A stretch of 64,000 nt of DNA from Parabacteroides sp. FAFU027 (lineage in GTDB: Bacteria > Bacteroidota > Bacteroidia > Bacteroidales > UBA7332). Made by a program: the position numbers and the translations under genes. The stretch is from contig NZ_JAKZKV010000001.1 of the NCBI RefSeq assembly GCF_022808675.1, positions 62,001 to 126,000 of the forward strand. The letters run 5' to 3'. The notes under the pieces are model-generated. The model saw only the letters and a program-made list of their open reading frames with translations, ran no database searches and was not told where the DNA came from. Position 1 is the stretch's first letter, and each line of letters starts with the position of its first letter. This document shows, piece by piece, positions 34,718 to 44,566 of this stretch.

Positions 34718-34884
34718 ATACGACCTGTAAAATGCGTGATGGTTACCGAAAGCCCTTCAATACCGGTCCTCTCCGGATATTTCTTCTTGCACAACGGTAT
34801 TCATTAATCCCCTCCGCTACATTTCCTTGGTCAGTTGGGTTATTATTGCATTCTCAGCAGTCAAATTGACGAGTTACTCTAAAC

Positions 34885-35155
34885 TATTTTATTTCGAATA
34901 GAAATCTATTACTTTCAGATAAAATTCTCTATATATCGCCTATAATATTCTATGTTTTTAACAAAATCTTTTAGCTATCTGATAGAAATCTCTTACTTTC
35001 GGATAAAAGTATCTATCTATCATCTATAATACTCTATGTTTTAAATAAAATCCTTTAGCTATCTGATAGAAATCTCTTACTTTCGGATAAAAGCCTCTAT
35101 CTATCGCATACAATACTCTATATTTTAAATGAACGACTCTATCTGTCAGATAATA
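34885..35155. repeat. 84-bp tandem repeat, three copies plus a fragment
   Basis: The word GAAATCT/GAAATCTC recurs at 34901, 34985 and 35069, exactly 84 bases apart. The units share TAGAAATCT, TTACTTTC-GGATAAAA, TCTATCTATC and TATAATACTCTATGTTTTAAA-like words. Copies 2 and 3 are nearly identical; copy 1 is more diverged; a partial fourth copy follows to about 35155. It is very AT-rich and has no open frame across it. Boundaries are approximate. Confidence 0.8.
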
Positions 35156-35325
35156 ACTAATAGGCTTTAAATATAATTCTCTGATTATATAAAGAAAACT
35201 TTTTCATATTTACTATATAAGAATATAGATATACTCATCAAAATGACTATCTTAGCTACATCATAAAGCTCCGATAATGTATCTGGAGAGGAACGAAACT
35301 ATTTACCTGAAAACAAACAACAACT

Positions 35326-35658
35326 ATGGAAAAGATTAATCCCAGCAAATTGATCAACCGCGAGATGACCCAAAGACGGATTTCCAAATCCGAGCTGGCC
35401 CGTATGCTTCACATGAAGCCGTCATCCATCCATTTTATGCTTGACAGTGAGTTTATGCAGGTGCAACGTCTGCTTGACCTCTCAAATGTGTTTCAATACA
35501 ACTTCTTCCGCGAAATTGCCGATCAACTGCCTCACGCCGAACCAGCAACAGCAAACCCGGCCACTGCAGAAATCACGACGCTCAACGAACGCATCAAAGA
35601 GCTGGAAATGGAGGTACGGATTCTGCAGGATACGCTGGAGAGGCTTATCAGGAAATAA
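35326..35658 (+). CDS. Small helix-turn-helix DNA-binding protein with coiled-coil tail
   Basis: 110 residues. An XRE-like HTH spans about residues 10-60 (REMTQRRISKSELARMLHMKPSSIHFML), followed by a linker rich in Ala/Pro/Thr. The C-terminal segment (ITTLNERIKELEMEVRILQDTLERLI) forms a heptad coiled coil, probably for dimerisation. It sits directly after the 84-bp repeat and ends 173 nt before uvrA. The target genes are unknown. Confidence 0.75.
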   Translation: MEKINPSKLINREMTQRRISKSELARMLHMKPSSIHFMLDSEFMQVQRLLDLSNVFQYNFFREIADQLPHAEPATANPATAEITTLNERIKELEMEVRILQDTLERLIRK

Positions 35659-35798
35659 AGACAAGCTCTTCGGATTACTCATTGCCGTCTGCCTTTAGCT
35701 CACGGCAAGGAAAATATTGCCGTTTCTCTCCCCCTTAAAAGATGTTCCCCAAATCCGCCTTTTCCCCTGCCGGTCAAAGCTAAATGGAAATAATGGTG

Positions 35799-35806
35799 TA
35801 AATTTG
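35799..35806 (+). promoter_or_regulatory. Candidate -7 element of uvrA
   Basis: TAAATTTG, an exact TAnnTTTG match, 25 nt upstream of the ATG at 35832. No good -33. Confidence 0.4.
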
Positions 35807-35831
35807 CGGTTCAAATTTTGGTAAACTCATC

Positions 35832-38621
35832 ATGACCGATAATAAATCCATTTTTATAAAAGGTGCCCGCGTCAATAACCTCAAGAATATCGACGTGGAA
35901 ATCCCCCGCAACAAGCTGGTGGTGATTACCGGACTCTCGGGTTCTGGTAAATCGTCGCTCGCCTTCGATACCCTTTACGCCGAAGGACAACGCCGCTACG
36001 TGGAGAGTCTCTCCTCCTACGCGCGTCAGTTCCTGGGTCGCATGAGCAAGCCCGAATGTGACTACATCAAAGGCATCCCTCCAGCGATTGCCATCGAGCA
36101 AAAGGTGAATACCCGAAATCCGCGCTCTACGGTGGGTACTTCTACCGAGATTTACGATTACCTGCGGCTGCTTTTTGCCCGCATCGGCAAGACCTATTCG
36201 CCTGTCACCGGTGAAATCGTCAAAAAACATTCGGCAGAAGATGTAGTGGAGAAAATGCTTTCCTATCCCGAAGGAACCCGTCTGGCTGTCTTCTGTGAAA
36301 TTCACGTTCCCGAAGATCGCGAGATGGTACAGCACCTGGATGTGCTGATGAAGCAGGGATTCAACCGTCTGGAGCTCAATGGCAGCTTCCTCCGCATAGA
36401 GGATGCGCTGAAAGATCCGGAGGCTCTCCGGTCCGAAGGCCTGTTGCTGCTGATCGACCGACTCTCAGCATCATCAGACAAAGATACCATCAGCCGCCTG
36501 ACTGATTCGGTGGAGACTGCCTTCTTTGAAGGACACGGCAGCTGCCTGGTGAAGTTTTACGGGGAAAATGGCGAAGAGCAGATACAATTCTCCAAACGCT
36601 TCGAGGCCGACGGTGTCACTTTCGAAGAACCCAACGATATGATGTTTAGCTTCAACAGTCCGGCAGGTGCCTGTCCGCGCTGTGAAGGGTTTGGCAAAGT
36701 AATTGGTATCGACGAAGACCTCGTGATACCCAACAAAGCCCTGTCTGTATATGAAGATGCCGTGGTGTGCTGGAAGGGTGAAAAGATGAGCGAATGGAAA
36801 AACGAACTGATCTTTCACGCCAATGCATTCAACTTCCCGATCCACCGCCCTTATTACCAGCTTTCGGATTCGGAAAAAGAGTTGCTGTGGAACGGCAACA
36901 ATTACTTTGGTGGCATTCACAGCTTCTTCAAAATGCTGGAAGAAAACCAGTACAAGATCCAATACCGCGTGATGCTCGCTCGCTACCGCGGTAAAACCAC
37001 CTGCCCCGACTGCAAAGGCAGCCGCCTGAAACCTCAGGCGATGTATGTCAAAATCGGAGGGAAAACGATTACCGATCTGGTGCAACTGCCCATCTCTGAA
37101 CTGAAACTGTTTTTCGACCAACTGCAACTGGACGAGCACGACCAGATCGTTGCCAAACGACTGCTTACGGAGATCAATAACCGCATCCAGTTCCTATTGG
37201 ATGTCGGACTGAGCTACCTCACGCTCAATCGCCTTTCGGCCACACTGTCCGGTGGTGAAAGCCAGCGTATCAACCTGGCAACTTCTCTCGGCAGCGGACT
37301 GGTCGGATCACTTTATATCCTCGACGAGCCAAGTATCGGCCTGCATTCCCGCGACACCGATCTACTCATCATTGTATTGCGGAAACTGCAAAAACTGGGA
37401 AATACCGTTGTCGTGGTGGAGCACGACGAAGAAATCATCCGTGCCGCCGATTACATCATCGACATCGGCCCCGATGCGGGACGTTTGGGTGGTGAAGTCG
37501 TTTATCAGGGCGATGTCAACGATCTGCAAAAGGCCTCCAACAGCTACACCGTACGCTACCTGACCGGCGAGGATCAAATAGAAGTACCCAAATACCGCCG
37601 CAAGTGGAATAACTTTATCCAACTGAAAGGCGTTGCCCAAAATAACCTGAAAGGGATTGACGTAAAATTCCCGCTCAATGTCATGACGCTCGTTACCGGG
37701 GTGAGCGGTTCGGGTAAATCATCGCTGATCCGTGATGTATTCTCCAAAGCGGTGCAAAATTACTTTGAGCCGAGCGGTGAAAAGAGCGGCATCTTCGCCG
37801 AGATGTCGGGCGACCTGCATTTACTCAAGGGAATAGAATTCGTGGATCAAAATCCGATCGGTAAATCCTCCCGTTCCAATCCCGCCACCTATCTGAAGGC
37901 TTACGACGAAATCCGGAAGCTTTACGCCGAACAACCTTTGGCCAAACAGATGGGTTATACACCGGCGCACTTCTCCTTCAATGTGGAAGGTGGCCGATGC
38001 GAGGAGTGTAAAGGCGATGGAACAATTACCGTGGAGATGCAGTTTATGGCCGACCTCACGTTGGAATGTGATGCCTGTCACGGCAAACGTTTCAAGCAGG
38101 ACACGCTCGACGTGGAGTACCGCAACAAAAACATCTTTGACATTCTCGAACTGACCGTTGCCGAAGCGGTAGAATTCTTCAGCCAGGGAACCAGTTCTAC
38201 TGAAAAGAAGATCGTCAAACGCCTGCAACCGTTATTGGATGTCGGCCTCAGCTATGTAAAGATGGGGCAATCCTCTTCTACCCTTTCGGGTGGGGAAAAC
38301 CAACGGGTGAAGCTGGCCCTCTTCCTGAGCGGGGAGAAAAGTGACCCGACACTGTTTGTCTTTGACGAACCAACCACCGGGCTTCACTTCCACGACATCA
38401 AGACGCTGCTCAAAGCCTTCAATGCCCTGATCGAAAAAGGTCATACGGTGATCATCATCGAGCACAACATGGACGTGATCAAATGTGCCGATCACATCAT
38501 TGACCTGGGCCCGGAAGGAGGAGACAAAGGCGGTCACCTCGTTTGCGCCGGTACCCCGGAAGAGTTAGCGGCTTGCAAGGAATCCTATACGGGTTATTAT
38601 TTGAAGGAAAAACTGAAATAA
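35832..38621 (+). CDS. uvrA: Excinuclease ABC subunit UvrA
   Basis: A 929-residue ABC ATPase of nucleotide excision repair, which scans DNA for lesions and loads UvrB. First Walker [16 protein letters not shown], signature LSGGESQRI, Walker [12 protein letters not shown]; second Walker [13 protein letters not shown], signature LSGGENQRV, Walker [12 protein letters not shown]. The C-terminal zinc module is complete (CEEC ... CDAC). In the first zinc module only one CxxC pair (ACPRC) is present; the segment where the other pair would be reads [12 protein letters not shown]. Length agrees with E. coli UvrA (940). It is a single gene. Confidence 0.95.
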   Translation: MTDNKSIFIKGARVNNLKNIDVEIPRNKLVVITGLSGSGKSSLAFDTLYAEGQRRYVESLSSYARQFLGRMSKPECDYIKGIPPAIAIEQKVNTRNPRSTVGTSTEIYDYLRLLFARIGKTYSPVTGEIVKKHSAEDVVEKMLSYPEGTRLAVFCEIHVPEDREMVQHLDVLMKQGFNRLELNGSFLRIEDALKDPEALRSEGLLLLIDRLSASSDKDTISRLTDSVETAFFEGHGSCLVKFYGENGEEQIQFSKRFEADGVTFEEPNDMMFSFNSPAGACPRCEGFGKVIGIDEDLVIPNKALSVYEDAVVCWKGEKMSEWKNELIFHANAFNFPIHRPYYQLSDSEKELLWNGNNYFGGIHSFFKMLEENQYKIQYRVMLARYRGKTTCPDCKGSRLKPQAMYVKIGGKTITDLVQLPISELKLFFDQLQLDEHDQIVAKRLLTEINNRIQFLLDVGLSYLTLNRLSATLSGGESQRINLATSLGSGLVGSLYILDEPSIGLHSRDTDLLIIVLRKLQKLGNTVVVVEHDEEIIRAADYIIDIGPDAGRLGGEVVYQGDVNDLQKASNSYTVRYLTGEDQIEVPKYRRKWNNFIQLKGVAQNNLKGIDVKFPLNVMTLVTGVSGSGKSSLIRDVFSKAVQNYFEPSGEKSGIFAEMSGDLHLLKGIEFVDQNPIGKSSRSNPATYLKAYDEIRKLYAEQPLAKQMGYTPAHFSFNVEGGRCEECKGDGTITVEMQFMADLTLECDACHGKRFKQDTLDVEYRNKNIFDILELTVAEAVEFFSQGTSSTEKKIVKRLQPLLDVGLSYVKMGQSSSTLSGGENQRVKLALFLSGEKSDPTLFVFDEPTTGLHFHDIKTLLKAFNALIEKGHTVIIIEHNMDVIKCADHIIDLGPEGGDKGGHLVCAGTPEELAACKESYTGYYLKEKLK

Positions 38622-38666
38622 TAACCACCACTAAAACACAAAGGGCACTTAGACTCACAGAGTAGC

Positions 38667-39017
38667 ATGATAAGAATCCTGATCAAAATCATCATAACCG
38701 CACTTCTGGTCACAGGCATTTCAGAAGTAGGAAAACGATTCAGCACGGCAGGAGCCATACTGGCTTCCCTGCCGCTGACCTCTCTGCTGGCAATAATATG
38801 GATGTATCTCGATACGAAAGACACGGTGGCGATTGGACAGTTTTCGTGGTCCATCTTTTGGATTGTGACACCCTCGCTGGTCTTCTTCATTGCCCTACCC
38901 TTATTACTCAAAAGCGGACTGAATTTCTGGCTTTCGCTGGGGCTGACCTGTGTGATTACGGCACTATTCTATTTCCTGTTTATCTATATTATCCGAAAGG
39001 TCGGTATTCAGGTATGA
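38667..39017 (+). CDS. DUF3147 family membrane protein
   Basis: A 116-residue protein with four hydrophobic segments (IIITALLVTGISEVG, ILASLPLTSLLAIIWMYL, FWIVTPSLVFFIALPLL, FWLSLGLTCVITALFYFLF). The pattern of ISEVGKRFSTAGAILASLPLTSLL matches the DUF3147 family of small transporters-like proteins. Function unknown. It follows uvrA by 45 nt and precedes a strong terminator. Confidence 0.75.
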   Translation: MIRILIKIIITALLVTGISEVGKRFSTAGAILASLPLTSLLAIIWMYLDTKDTVAIGQFSWSIFWIVTPSLVFFIALPLLLKSGLNFWLSLGLTCVITALFYFLFIYIIRKVGIQV

Positions 39018-39044
39018 CACAAAGACATTCAAATACAGATAGCA

Positions 39045-39073
39045 AAAAAGGCGTGACCGCGGTCACGCCTTTT
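39045..39073. terminator. Bidirectional terminator
   Basis: AAAAGGCGTGACC-GC-GGTCACGCCTTTT, a nearly perfect palindrome with A/T tails on both sides between the convergent DUF3147 and purA genes. Confidence 0.9.
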
Positions 39074-39095
39074 GTTATATATCGGTGATTTAGAA

Positions 39096-40370
39096 TTAAA
39101 TCTCTTCAGTATATCTTTCAATTGTCTGATCACGATCAGGTCCAACTGAAACAATGGTGATAGGCACTTCAAGCTCCTCTTCGAGGAAGGCAAGATAGTT
39201 ATTGAATTCTTCAGGGAATTCGTCTTCACTCTGCATTTTGGTCATATCAGTTTTCCAACCCGGAAGCTCTGAGTAAATCGGCTCAACTTCACCATCCAGG
39301 CTGTAAGGGAATACTGAAGTCTCTTCTCCATTTACTTTATAAGCCACACAAGCTTTAATCACCTCGAATTGATCCAGAACATCGCTCTTCATCATGATCA
39401 GCTTGGTTACACCGTTTACCATGATCGCATATTTAAGCGCTACAAGGTCAATCCATCCGCAACGACGTGCACGACCGGTAGTAGAACCGAATTCATGTCC
39501 GCGCTGACGAAGCTCTTCACCCGTCTCGTCAAACAATTCTGTTGGGAACGGACCACTACCTACACGGGTACAATATGCTTTGAAAATACCGAAAACATCT
39601 CCGATTTTATTAGGTGCAATACCCAATCCGGTACAAGCTCCTGCACAAACTGTGTTTGAAGAAGTAACGAAAGGATATGAACCGAAGTCGATGTCAAGCA
39701 TAGTTCCCTGAGCTCCTTCTGCCAATACCGAACGGCCACCTTTCAGGGCATCGTTCACAAATTGTTCTGAATCGATGAAAGTAAAACGTTTCAACACTTC
39801 AAGACCTTCGAACCACTCTTTTTCAACCTCAGCAAGGTTGTATTCGAAGTTATATTGTTTCAGGATGGTTTCGTGACGTTCAACTGCCGCCTTGTATTTT
39901 GCGTCGAAATTTTCGAGGATATCACCGACACGCACACCGTTACGGCTTACTTTATCCGTATAAGTCGGGCCGATACCTTTTAAAGTAGAACCGATCTTAG
40001 AGGCTCCTTTAGCCGCTTCATAAGCAGCATCAAGCAAACGGTGAGTTGGCAGAATCAGGTGAGCTTTTTTGGAAATCAATAGCTTCTTGGTCAGGTCATA
40101 ACCGGTAGTTTCCAGTTTTTCAATCTCTTTTTTGAAAATGGCAGGATCAAGCACAACACCATTACCAATCACATTTACTTTGTCTCCCTGAAAAATTCCT
40201 GACGGTATAGTGTGAAGAACAAACTTACTGCCATTAAATTCAAGCGTGTGACCGGCATTCGGGCCTCCCTGAAAACGGGAAATCACATCATATTGAGGTG
40301 TAAGAACGTCAACAACTTTACCTTTACCTTCGTCTCCCCATTGCAGGCCTAATAAGACATCTACTTTCAT
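39096..40370 (-). CDS. purA: Adenylosuccinate synthetase
   Basis: A 424-residue enzyme joining IMP and aspartate with GTP in AMP synthesis. The N-terminal P-loop VLLGLQWGDEGKGKVVD is exact for the family. It also has the IMP-binding RFQGGPNAGHT, the active-site segment IGSTLKGIGPTY, GAQGTMLDID, and the GTP-binding tail ITIVSVGPDRDQT. It is a single gene, ending 23 nt from the shared terminator. Confidence 0.97.
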   Translation of the reverse strand: MKVDVLLGLQWGDEGKGKVVDVLTPQYDVISRFQGGPNAGHTLEFNGSKFVLHTIPSGIFQGDKVNVIGNGVVLDPAIFKKEIEKLETTGYDLTKKLLISKKAHLILPTHRLLDAAYEAAKGASKIGSTLKGIGPTYTDKVSRNGVRVGDILENFDAKYKAAVERHETILKQYNFEYNLAEVEKEWFEGLEVLKRFTFIDSEQFVNDALKGGRSVLAEGAQGTMLDIDFGSYPFVTSSNTVCAGACTGLGIAPNKIGDVFGIFKAYCTRVGSGPFPTELFDETGEELRQRGHEFGSTTGRARRCGWIDLVALKYAIMVNGVTKLIMMKSDVLDQFEVIKACVAYKVNGEETSVFPYSLDGEVEPIYSELPGWKTDMTKMQSEDEFPEEFNNYLAFLEEELEVPITIVSVGPDRDQTIERYTEEI

Positions 40371-40507
40371 TTCTATTTGATTATATATTTATTTCATTAA
40401 GTCATTGCATATTATGCTCAGGCAATTCCATTTCACGTTTTATTCACATATGAGCATAAAATAAGCCGCCCGATAGGTGCGACTTAACCGGAGACCGACC
40501 GAAACGT

Positions 40508-40987
40508 TTATTTCTTTGCCGGACTCGTCCTTTTCTTTGTCGTTAGCTTAGCACATTTGTTACAAACCCCATATATATAGAGACTGTAATGCGAAAGTGC
40601 AAATTTGCTGAGCTTCTTACTTTGAATTACATCCTTAATATTGTGGTCTTTGATCTCTTTGATATCACCACAGATTGTACATATTAGATGTAAATGGTTG
40701 TCATTGTTATATGCCTTCTCGTAGTGCGACATATTGGCACCAAAGCTGTGCTTGATTACCAGGTTGCTATCGACCAACAGCTCCATCGTATTGTAGAGTG
40801 TAGCCCGGCTTACCACAGGGCGTTCAGAGTTGATCGAGTTATACAAAAAGTCTATATCAAAATGGTCATTAAGCGTATAGATGTGCTTCAATATCATGTA
40901 GCGTTCGGGTGTTTTACGGTGCCCTTTGGCTATCAGATATGCAGTAAACTCTTGCTTAACCTTTTCAAATATATCTTCCTGAGACAT
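40508..40987 (-). CDS. Fur-family transcriptional regulator
   Basis: A 159-residue protein: winged helix at about 15-85 (AKGHRKTPERYMILKHIY, VSRATLYNTMELLV), then a dimerisation/metal domain. The HHL/HLHLIC segment and two CxxC pairs (CTIC, CNKC) would form the structural zinc site. A basic tail (TTKKRTSPAKK) follows. It could be Fur, Zur or PerR; the sequence does not settle which. It has its own promoter, although it lies in a cluster of same-strand genes. Confidence 0.85.
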   Translation of the reverse strand: MSQEDIFEKVKQEFTAYLIAKGHRKTPERYMILKHIYTLNDHFDIDFLYNSINSERPVVSRATLYNTMELLVDSNLVIKHSFGANMSHYEKAYNNDNHLHLICTICGDIKEIKDHNIKDVIQSKKLSKFALSHYSLYIYGVCNKCAKLTTKKRTSPAKK

Positions 40988-41010
40988 TGTATCTACTTGT
41001 TTTTACACGC

Positions 41011-41041
41011 CAAAATTAGAGATTTTTATTGGATTTACAAA
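41011..41041 (-). promoter_or_regulatory. Promoter of the Fur-family gene
   Basis: On the minus strand TTTG (41038-41041), 19 nt, TAATTTTG (41011-41018), an exact TAnnTTTG. The -33 lies inside the end of the alkD-like gene, so the regulator is transcribed separately. Confidence 0.65.
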
Positions 41042-41748
41042 GTGGTTTGAAGCTTATATTCAAATTCAAACCGCAGATCATCCAATATCTGTTGCTTCCT
41101 TTCCAATTCTAAATCAGGAATATCACCAACATTTTCCAATATCGTTCTGGCTAGATTAATATTATTAGCGCCCACACGTTTTAACCCAAGCAAAGCCCCG
41201 TTAAAGAGGAAAATCTGGTTGGATTGAATATCTTTTACAGCTTCGACCAAAACAGAAACCAGAGTAGTTTCCTTAAAATGAAAATCTTTGACTGCTATCC
41301 GGGCCAAGAGTTGCCATGCTATATAACGAAGCATCACCTCAGATTGTTTTAGCCAGTCAAGAACTAAATCAGGGGCGAATGTCAGATGCTGAAACAGGTT
41401 CATCGCACATTGTTCGGCCATTTCGGGTTGCTGGATATCTGCCGCCCACTCTTGAGCCATAGCCGGAGTAAAAGACTCGACTGGTTGTATCAATGTGGCC
41501 AGTATCCGAAGCTCCCGAACGTTTTCCAACCAAAGCTTCTGCGCCAGATCATGGTTCTTACCATATTTCGCGGCCATCTTTCTCAACGTTATCAATGCCA
41601 CACCGTAATTGACCCGGTATCCAAGTCCACGCTCCTGCATACTCTCGGAAGTGATACCATTCATTGCAAGCCGGAGCTGCTTTTTGATTTGCTGTATCTG
41701 CTCCAGAATGGCTTCCGGCATGAAAACTATTTTAGCTGGTTTAGACAT
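41035..41748 (-). CDS. AlkD-like DNA alkylation repair protein (HEAT repeats)
   Basis: 237 residues of mostly helical HEAT-like repeats. The family landmarks are GLGYRVNYGVALITLRKMAAKYG, ALAQKLWLENVRELRILATLI and CAMNLFQHL. AlkD glycosylases remove bulky cationic alkyl adducts without base flipping. I could not check the catalytic Asp and Trp by alignment, so activity is inferred. It starts 17 nt after the DPP III gene ends on the same strand. Confidence 0.7.
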   Translation of the reverse strand: MSKPAKIVFMPEAILEQIQQIKKQLRLAMNGITSESMQERGLGYRVNYGVALITLRKMAAKYGKNHDLAQKLWLENVRELRILATLIQPVESFTPAMAQEWAADIQQPEMAEQCAMNLFQHLTFAPDLVLDWLKQSEVMLRYIAWQLLARIAVKDFHFKETTLVSVLVEAVKDIQSNQIFLFNGALLGLKRVGANNINLARTILENVGDIPDLELERKQQILDDLRFEFEYKLQTTL

Positions 41749-41765
41749 CTCTATTCTATGGCTTT

Positions 41766-43808
41766 TTAATCGTTTATATTCGGCAAAGTGCTGTATTCTT
41801 TTGAATAGCGCAACATTTGTTCAACATATCCTTCATCATAAGATACGCGGATATCAGTAATTTCACCCTGAACATTTTTCATCGGAAAAAGGACTGGATT
41901 TACAAAACCTTTAAACGGAGCAATATTCAGTTTTTCATAACGCGACAAAATCTCCTTATGCAGCTCCGGATTAACCTTAACGGCGTAAGCTTCAATCATC
42001 TGACGGGCTGCCTCATAGTCACCTTCAGATTTGATGCGCTGTACTTCTGCCAATAGTTTACCGATCAGTTCCCGCATTTTCCGGAAATCATTAATCACAA
42101 CAAATGTTTTGGCATCCCGTTGCTTAAGTTCAATGACCTTATCGTCAGCACCCTTTTCCAAAAGCCAACTGCCAATAAGCGCACGGTTACGCATGTGAGC
42201 CTGCTCGATATTCTTGCCCGGCTGCACACGGATTAGCTGAGTCAGGATTCCATTCATCACATAACGGTAATATTCAGCCTTATAAGCTTCTGCATCGGGC
42301 AACAAGCCCAGTTCTACCGTCCTTGGATCGGCAATATAATAAAGCGCGAACAAGTCGGCACGCGCCTCTTCCATCGGTGAACCGTAAGCTTTCAGGGCAT
42401 CGGGATCAACTCCGGGAAGCAACTTTCCAGAACCGTGTCCAAGACATTCATGCAAATCGGTGTGCAGATTATCTGCCTGAAAACCATACTTTTTAATGCG
42501 TTCTCTATTTTCATCATCCCAGACAAATTCTTCCAGAAAACCATTACCCTGAGAAGCTTTGTCATAGGCTTCAGTGATATTTTCGATAGTTACTGATTTC
42601 GAGCCGTGATCTCGGCGAATCCAGTTGGAGTTCGGCAAATTAATACCAATCGGGGTGGACGGATAACAATCGCCACCTAATGCTGCCACGGTGATAACTT
42701 TGGCTGAAACGCCTTTTACGGTCTCTTTTTTGAAACGGGCATCAATCGGGGAATGATCTTCAAACCATTGAGCATTATCACTGATTGATTCGGTTCGTTT
42801 GGTTGCCTCTCTATTTTTGAAATTTACGATAGCTTCCCAACTGGCTTTCAAACCCAGGGGATCACCGTAAGACTCGGTAAATCCATTGACAAAATCCACA
42901 TCAGAATTCAAGTCTTTCAACCAAAGGATAGCATATTCGTCAAACTCCTTCAGAGAGCCAGATTTATAGTAGGAAATCAACCTTTCGATCACCGCTTTTT
43001 GCTCTGCATTTTCAGTATAAGGCAACGCGTTATTTAGCCAATAAATGATCTTTTCAATAGCCAGTGAATAAAGACCTCCAACCTTCCATATTTTTTCTAA
43101 TATCCGGCCATTTTCTTTCACCAAACGACTATTTAGTCCTAAAGAGACCGGGGTTAGATCATTGGTATCTTTCAGTTTATTGTAGAAATCTTCTGCTTCC
43201 GCCTGTGTTACGCCGGCGTAATAATTATTGGCAGACGTTTTAAGCAAATCCTCCCCTTCAGCCTGATTTGCCCGTTTAGGCAAAACGGCAGGGTCAAAAA
43301 TAACGGGAACTATTTTTTTCAACAAGCCCTCTTTGGTTTGCTCTTTATCCAGATGCAATTGCTTTTCAGATAATTTCTTTACCTGAGAAACAAAAAAATC
43401 CTGAGAGAAGCGGGGTTTAAGCTTATCGGAAGAATAATCCTGGTGAATGCCGTTGTTGTACCAAACCTCTTTCAGATATTCGGTCAGGGCTATAAATTCA
43501 GCACTGTTTTTATCCCCTGAAGAGTTTTTGTAAATAGCCTCAAGAGTACGGCGGACAGTAAGATTCCAGCGGCAATTCTGATCAAACAGAATATCACGAC
43601 CGGCATGGGCAGCTTCAGAAAGGTAATACACCAGTTTCTTCTGATCCAGGCTCAAAGCTTCAAAGCCGGGAACCTTATAACGAAGAATTTCAACATTGGC
43701 AAAACGATCAACCGTATATTTAAAAGTATTGGCAACCTCTTCACCGGCCATAACCGGAGAAGATGACAAACTTGCAGAAATTATCATGAGAGCAACTATT
43801 TTTTTCAT
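41766..43808 (-). CDS. Dipeptidyl-peptidase 3 (M49 family)
   Basis: 680 residues. The zinc motif HECLGH (HExxxH-type) in HTDLHECLGHGSGK and the second motif EEARAD are those of DPP III. The N-terminus (KKIVALMIISASLSSSPVMAGEE) looks like a signal peptide, so this copy may be periplasmic, unlike the cytosolic eukaryotic enzymes. It releases dipeptides from short oligopeptides. The downstream alkD-like gene is 17 nt away and the upstream YciO-like gene 29 nt away, suggesting an operon. Confidence 0.9.
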   Translation of the reverse strand: MKKIVALMIISASLSSSPVMAGEEVANTFKYTVDRFANVEILRYKVPGFEALSLDQKKLVYYLSEAAHAGRDILFDQNCRWNLTVRRTLEAIYKNSSGDKNSAEFIALTEYLKEVWYNNGIHQDYSSDKLKPRFSQDFFVSQVKKLSEKQLHLDKEQTKEGLLKKIVPVIFDPAVLPKRANQAEGEDLLKTSANNYYAGVTQAEAEDFYNKLKDTNDLTPVSLGLNSRLVKENGRILEKIWKVGGLYSLAIEKIIYWLNNALPYTENAEQKAVIERLISYYKSGSLKEFDEYAILWLKDLNSDVDFVNGFTESYGDPLGLKASWEAIVNFKNREATKRTESISDNAQWFEDHSPIDARFKKETVKGVSAKVITVAALGGDCYPSTPIGINLPNSNWIRRDHGSKSVTIENITEAYDKASQGNGFLEEFVWDDENRERIKKYGFQADNLHTDLHECLGHGSGKLLPGVDPDALKAYGSPMEEARADLFALYYIADPRTVELGLLPDAEAYKAEYYRYVMNGILTQLIRVQPGKNIEQAHMRNRALIGSWLLEKGADDKVIELKQRDAKTFVVINDFRKMRELIGKLLAEVQRIKSEGDYEAARQMIEAYAVKVNPELHKEILSRYEKLNIAPFKGFVNPVLFPMKNVQGEITDIRVSYDEGYVEQMLRYSKEYSTLPNIND

Positions 43809-43837
43809 CCTGACGGCAATCCGGATAAATATTCGAA

Positions 43838-44446
43838 TTAATAAATCAATTCCCCTTTTCCCTGACGGACAATTTCCGCCTCACCTTCACTACAATCCAC
43901 AACGGTAGAAGCTGTAAGCCCTCCGTAACCACCGTCAATCACGAGATCTACGTCGTATTGATATTTCTCCTCAAGCAATTCCGGATCAGTCATGTATTCG
44001 ATAATAGTATCGTCACTGTGAACTGATGTGGTTAGCAACGGATTTCCTAATTGACGGATAATCTCGCGTGCGATGCTGTGATCGGGCACACGGATTCCTA
44101 CCGTCTTGCGGTTACGGAAAATCTTGGGTAAGCTACTGTGTGTGTTAAGAATAAAGGTAAACGGACCGGGTAGATTCTTTTTCATCAGCTTAAAAGTGAT
44201 ATTGTCCACTTTGGCAAATTCGCTGATGTTGCTAAGGTCGTAGCAAATGATGGAAAGATTTTCTTTTCGGGGATCTATCCCCTTGAGTTTGCATATCTTC
44301 TCTACCGCCCTCACATTGAGCGCATCACAACCAATTGCGTAAACAGTATCGGTAGGATAAATAATCAGGCCTCCGTCTCTCAGGATGTCCACCACCTTAT
44401 CAATCTCACGCTGATTGGGATTTTCAGGATAGATTTTTATCAGCAT
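43838..44446 (-). CDS. YrdC/YciO-family (threonylcarbamoyl-AMP synthase-like) protein
   Basis: 202 residues of YrdC fold. The N-terminal GLIIYPTDTVYAIGCDA is a strong family match, and the middle (NITFKLMKKNLPGPFTFIL, RKTVGIRVPDHSIAREII) follows E. coli YciO more closely than TsaC. TsaC makes the threonylcarbamoyl-AMP intermediate for tRNA t6A; YciO has related but distinct activity. It heads a same-strand cluster with DPP III and the alkD-like gene. Confidence 0.85.
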   Translation of the reverse strand: MLIKIYPENPNQREIDKVVDILRDGGLIIYPTDTVYAIGCDALNVRAVEKICKLKGIDPRKENLSIICYDLSNISEFAKVDNITFKLMKKNLPGPFTFILNTHSSLPKIFRNRKTVGIRVPDHSIAREIIRQLGNPLLTTSVHSDDTIIEYMTDPELLEEKYQYDVDLVIDGGYGGLTASTVVDCSEGEAEIVRQGKGELIY

Positions 44447-44471
44447 AACTCCCGTTTATTTTTAAAATCAA

Positions 44472-44505
44472 GTCTTTCCTGCTACTATTATATAACAGGA
44501 AAGAC
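44472..44505 (-). terminator. Terminator of fabI
   Basis: GTCTTTCCTG/CAGGAAAGAC, a perfect 10-bp stem with a 14-nt loop, T-rich on its minus-strand exit, 62 nt after the fabI stop. Confidence 0.65.
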
Positions 44506-44566
44506 CGGATAAAGTATTAGAAAACCCTAAATTCTTTCAGGAATATTGTTATTTGAAGTAAATCGC

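Larger units (their letters stand above)
34659..35325. other. Long AT-rich intergenic region
   Basis: 667 bases without a supported gene: first the GH16 terminator, then a stretch with nothing recognisable to 34884, then the 84-bp tandem repeat (34885-35155), then AT-rich leader before the HTH gene. Small frames here look random. Confidence 0.5.

Noticed and set aside
34885-35155. CRISPR array
   Set aside because: The 84-bp units are contiguous with no unique spacers between short repeats, and no cas genes are near.
36474-37139. Long minus-strand frame within uvrA
   Set aside because: It is antisense to conserved UvrA motifs and has no family resemblance.
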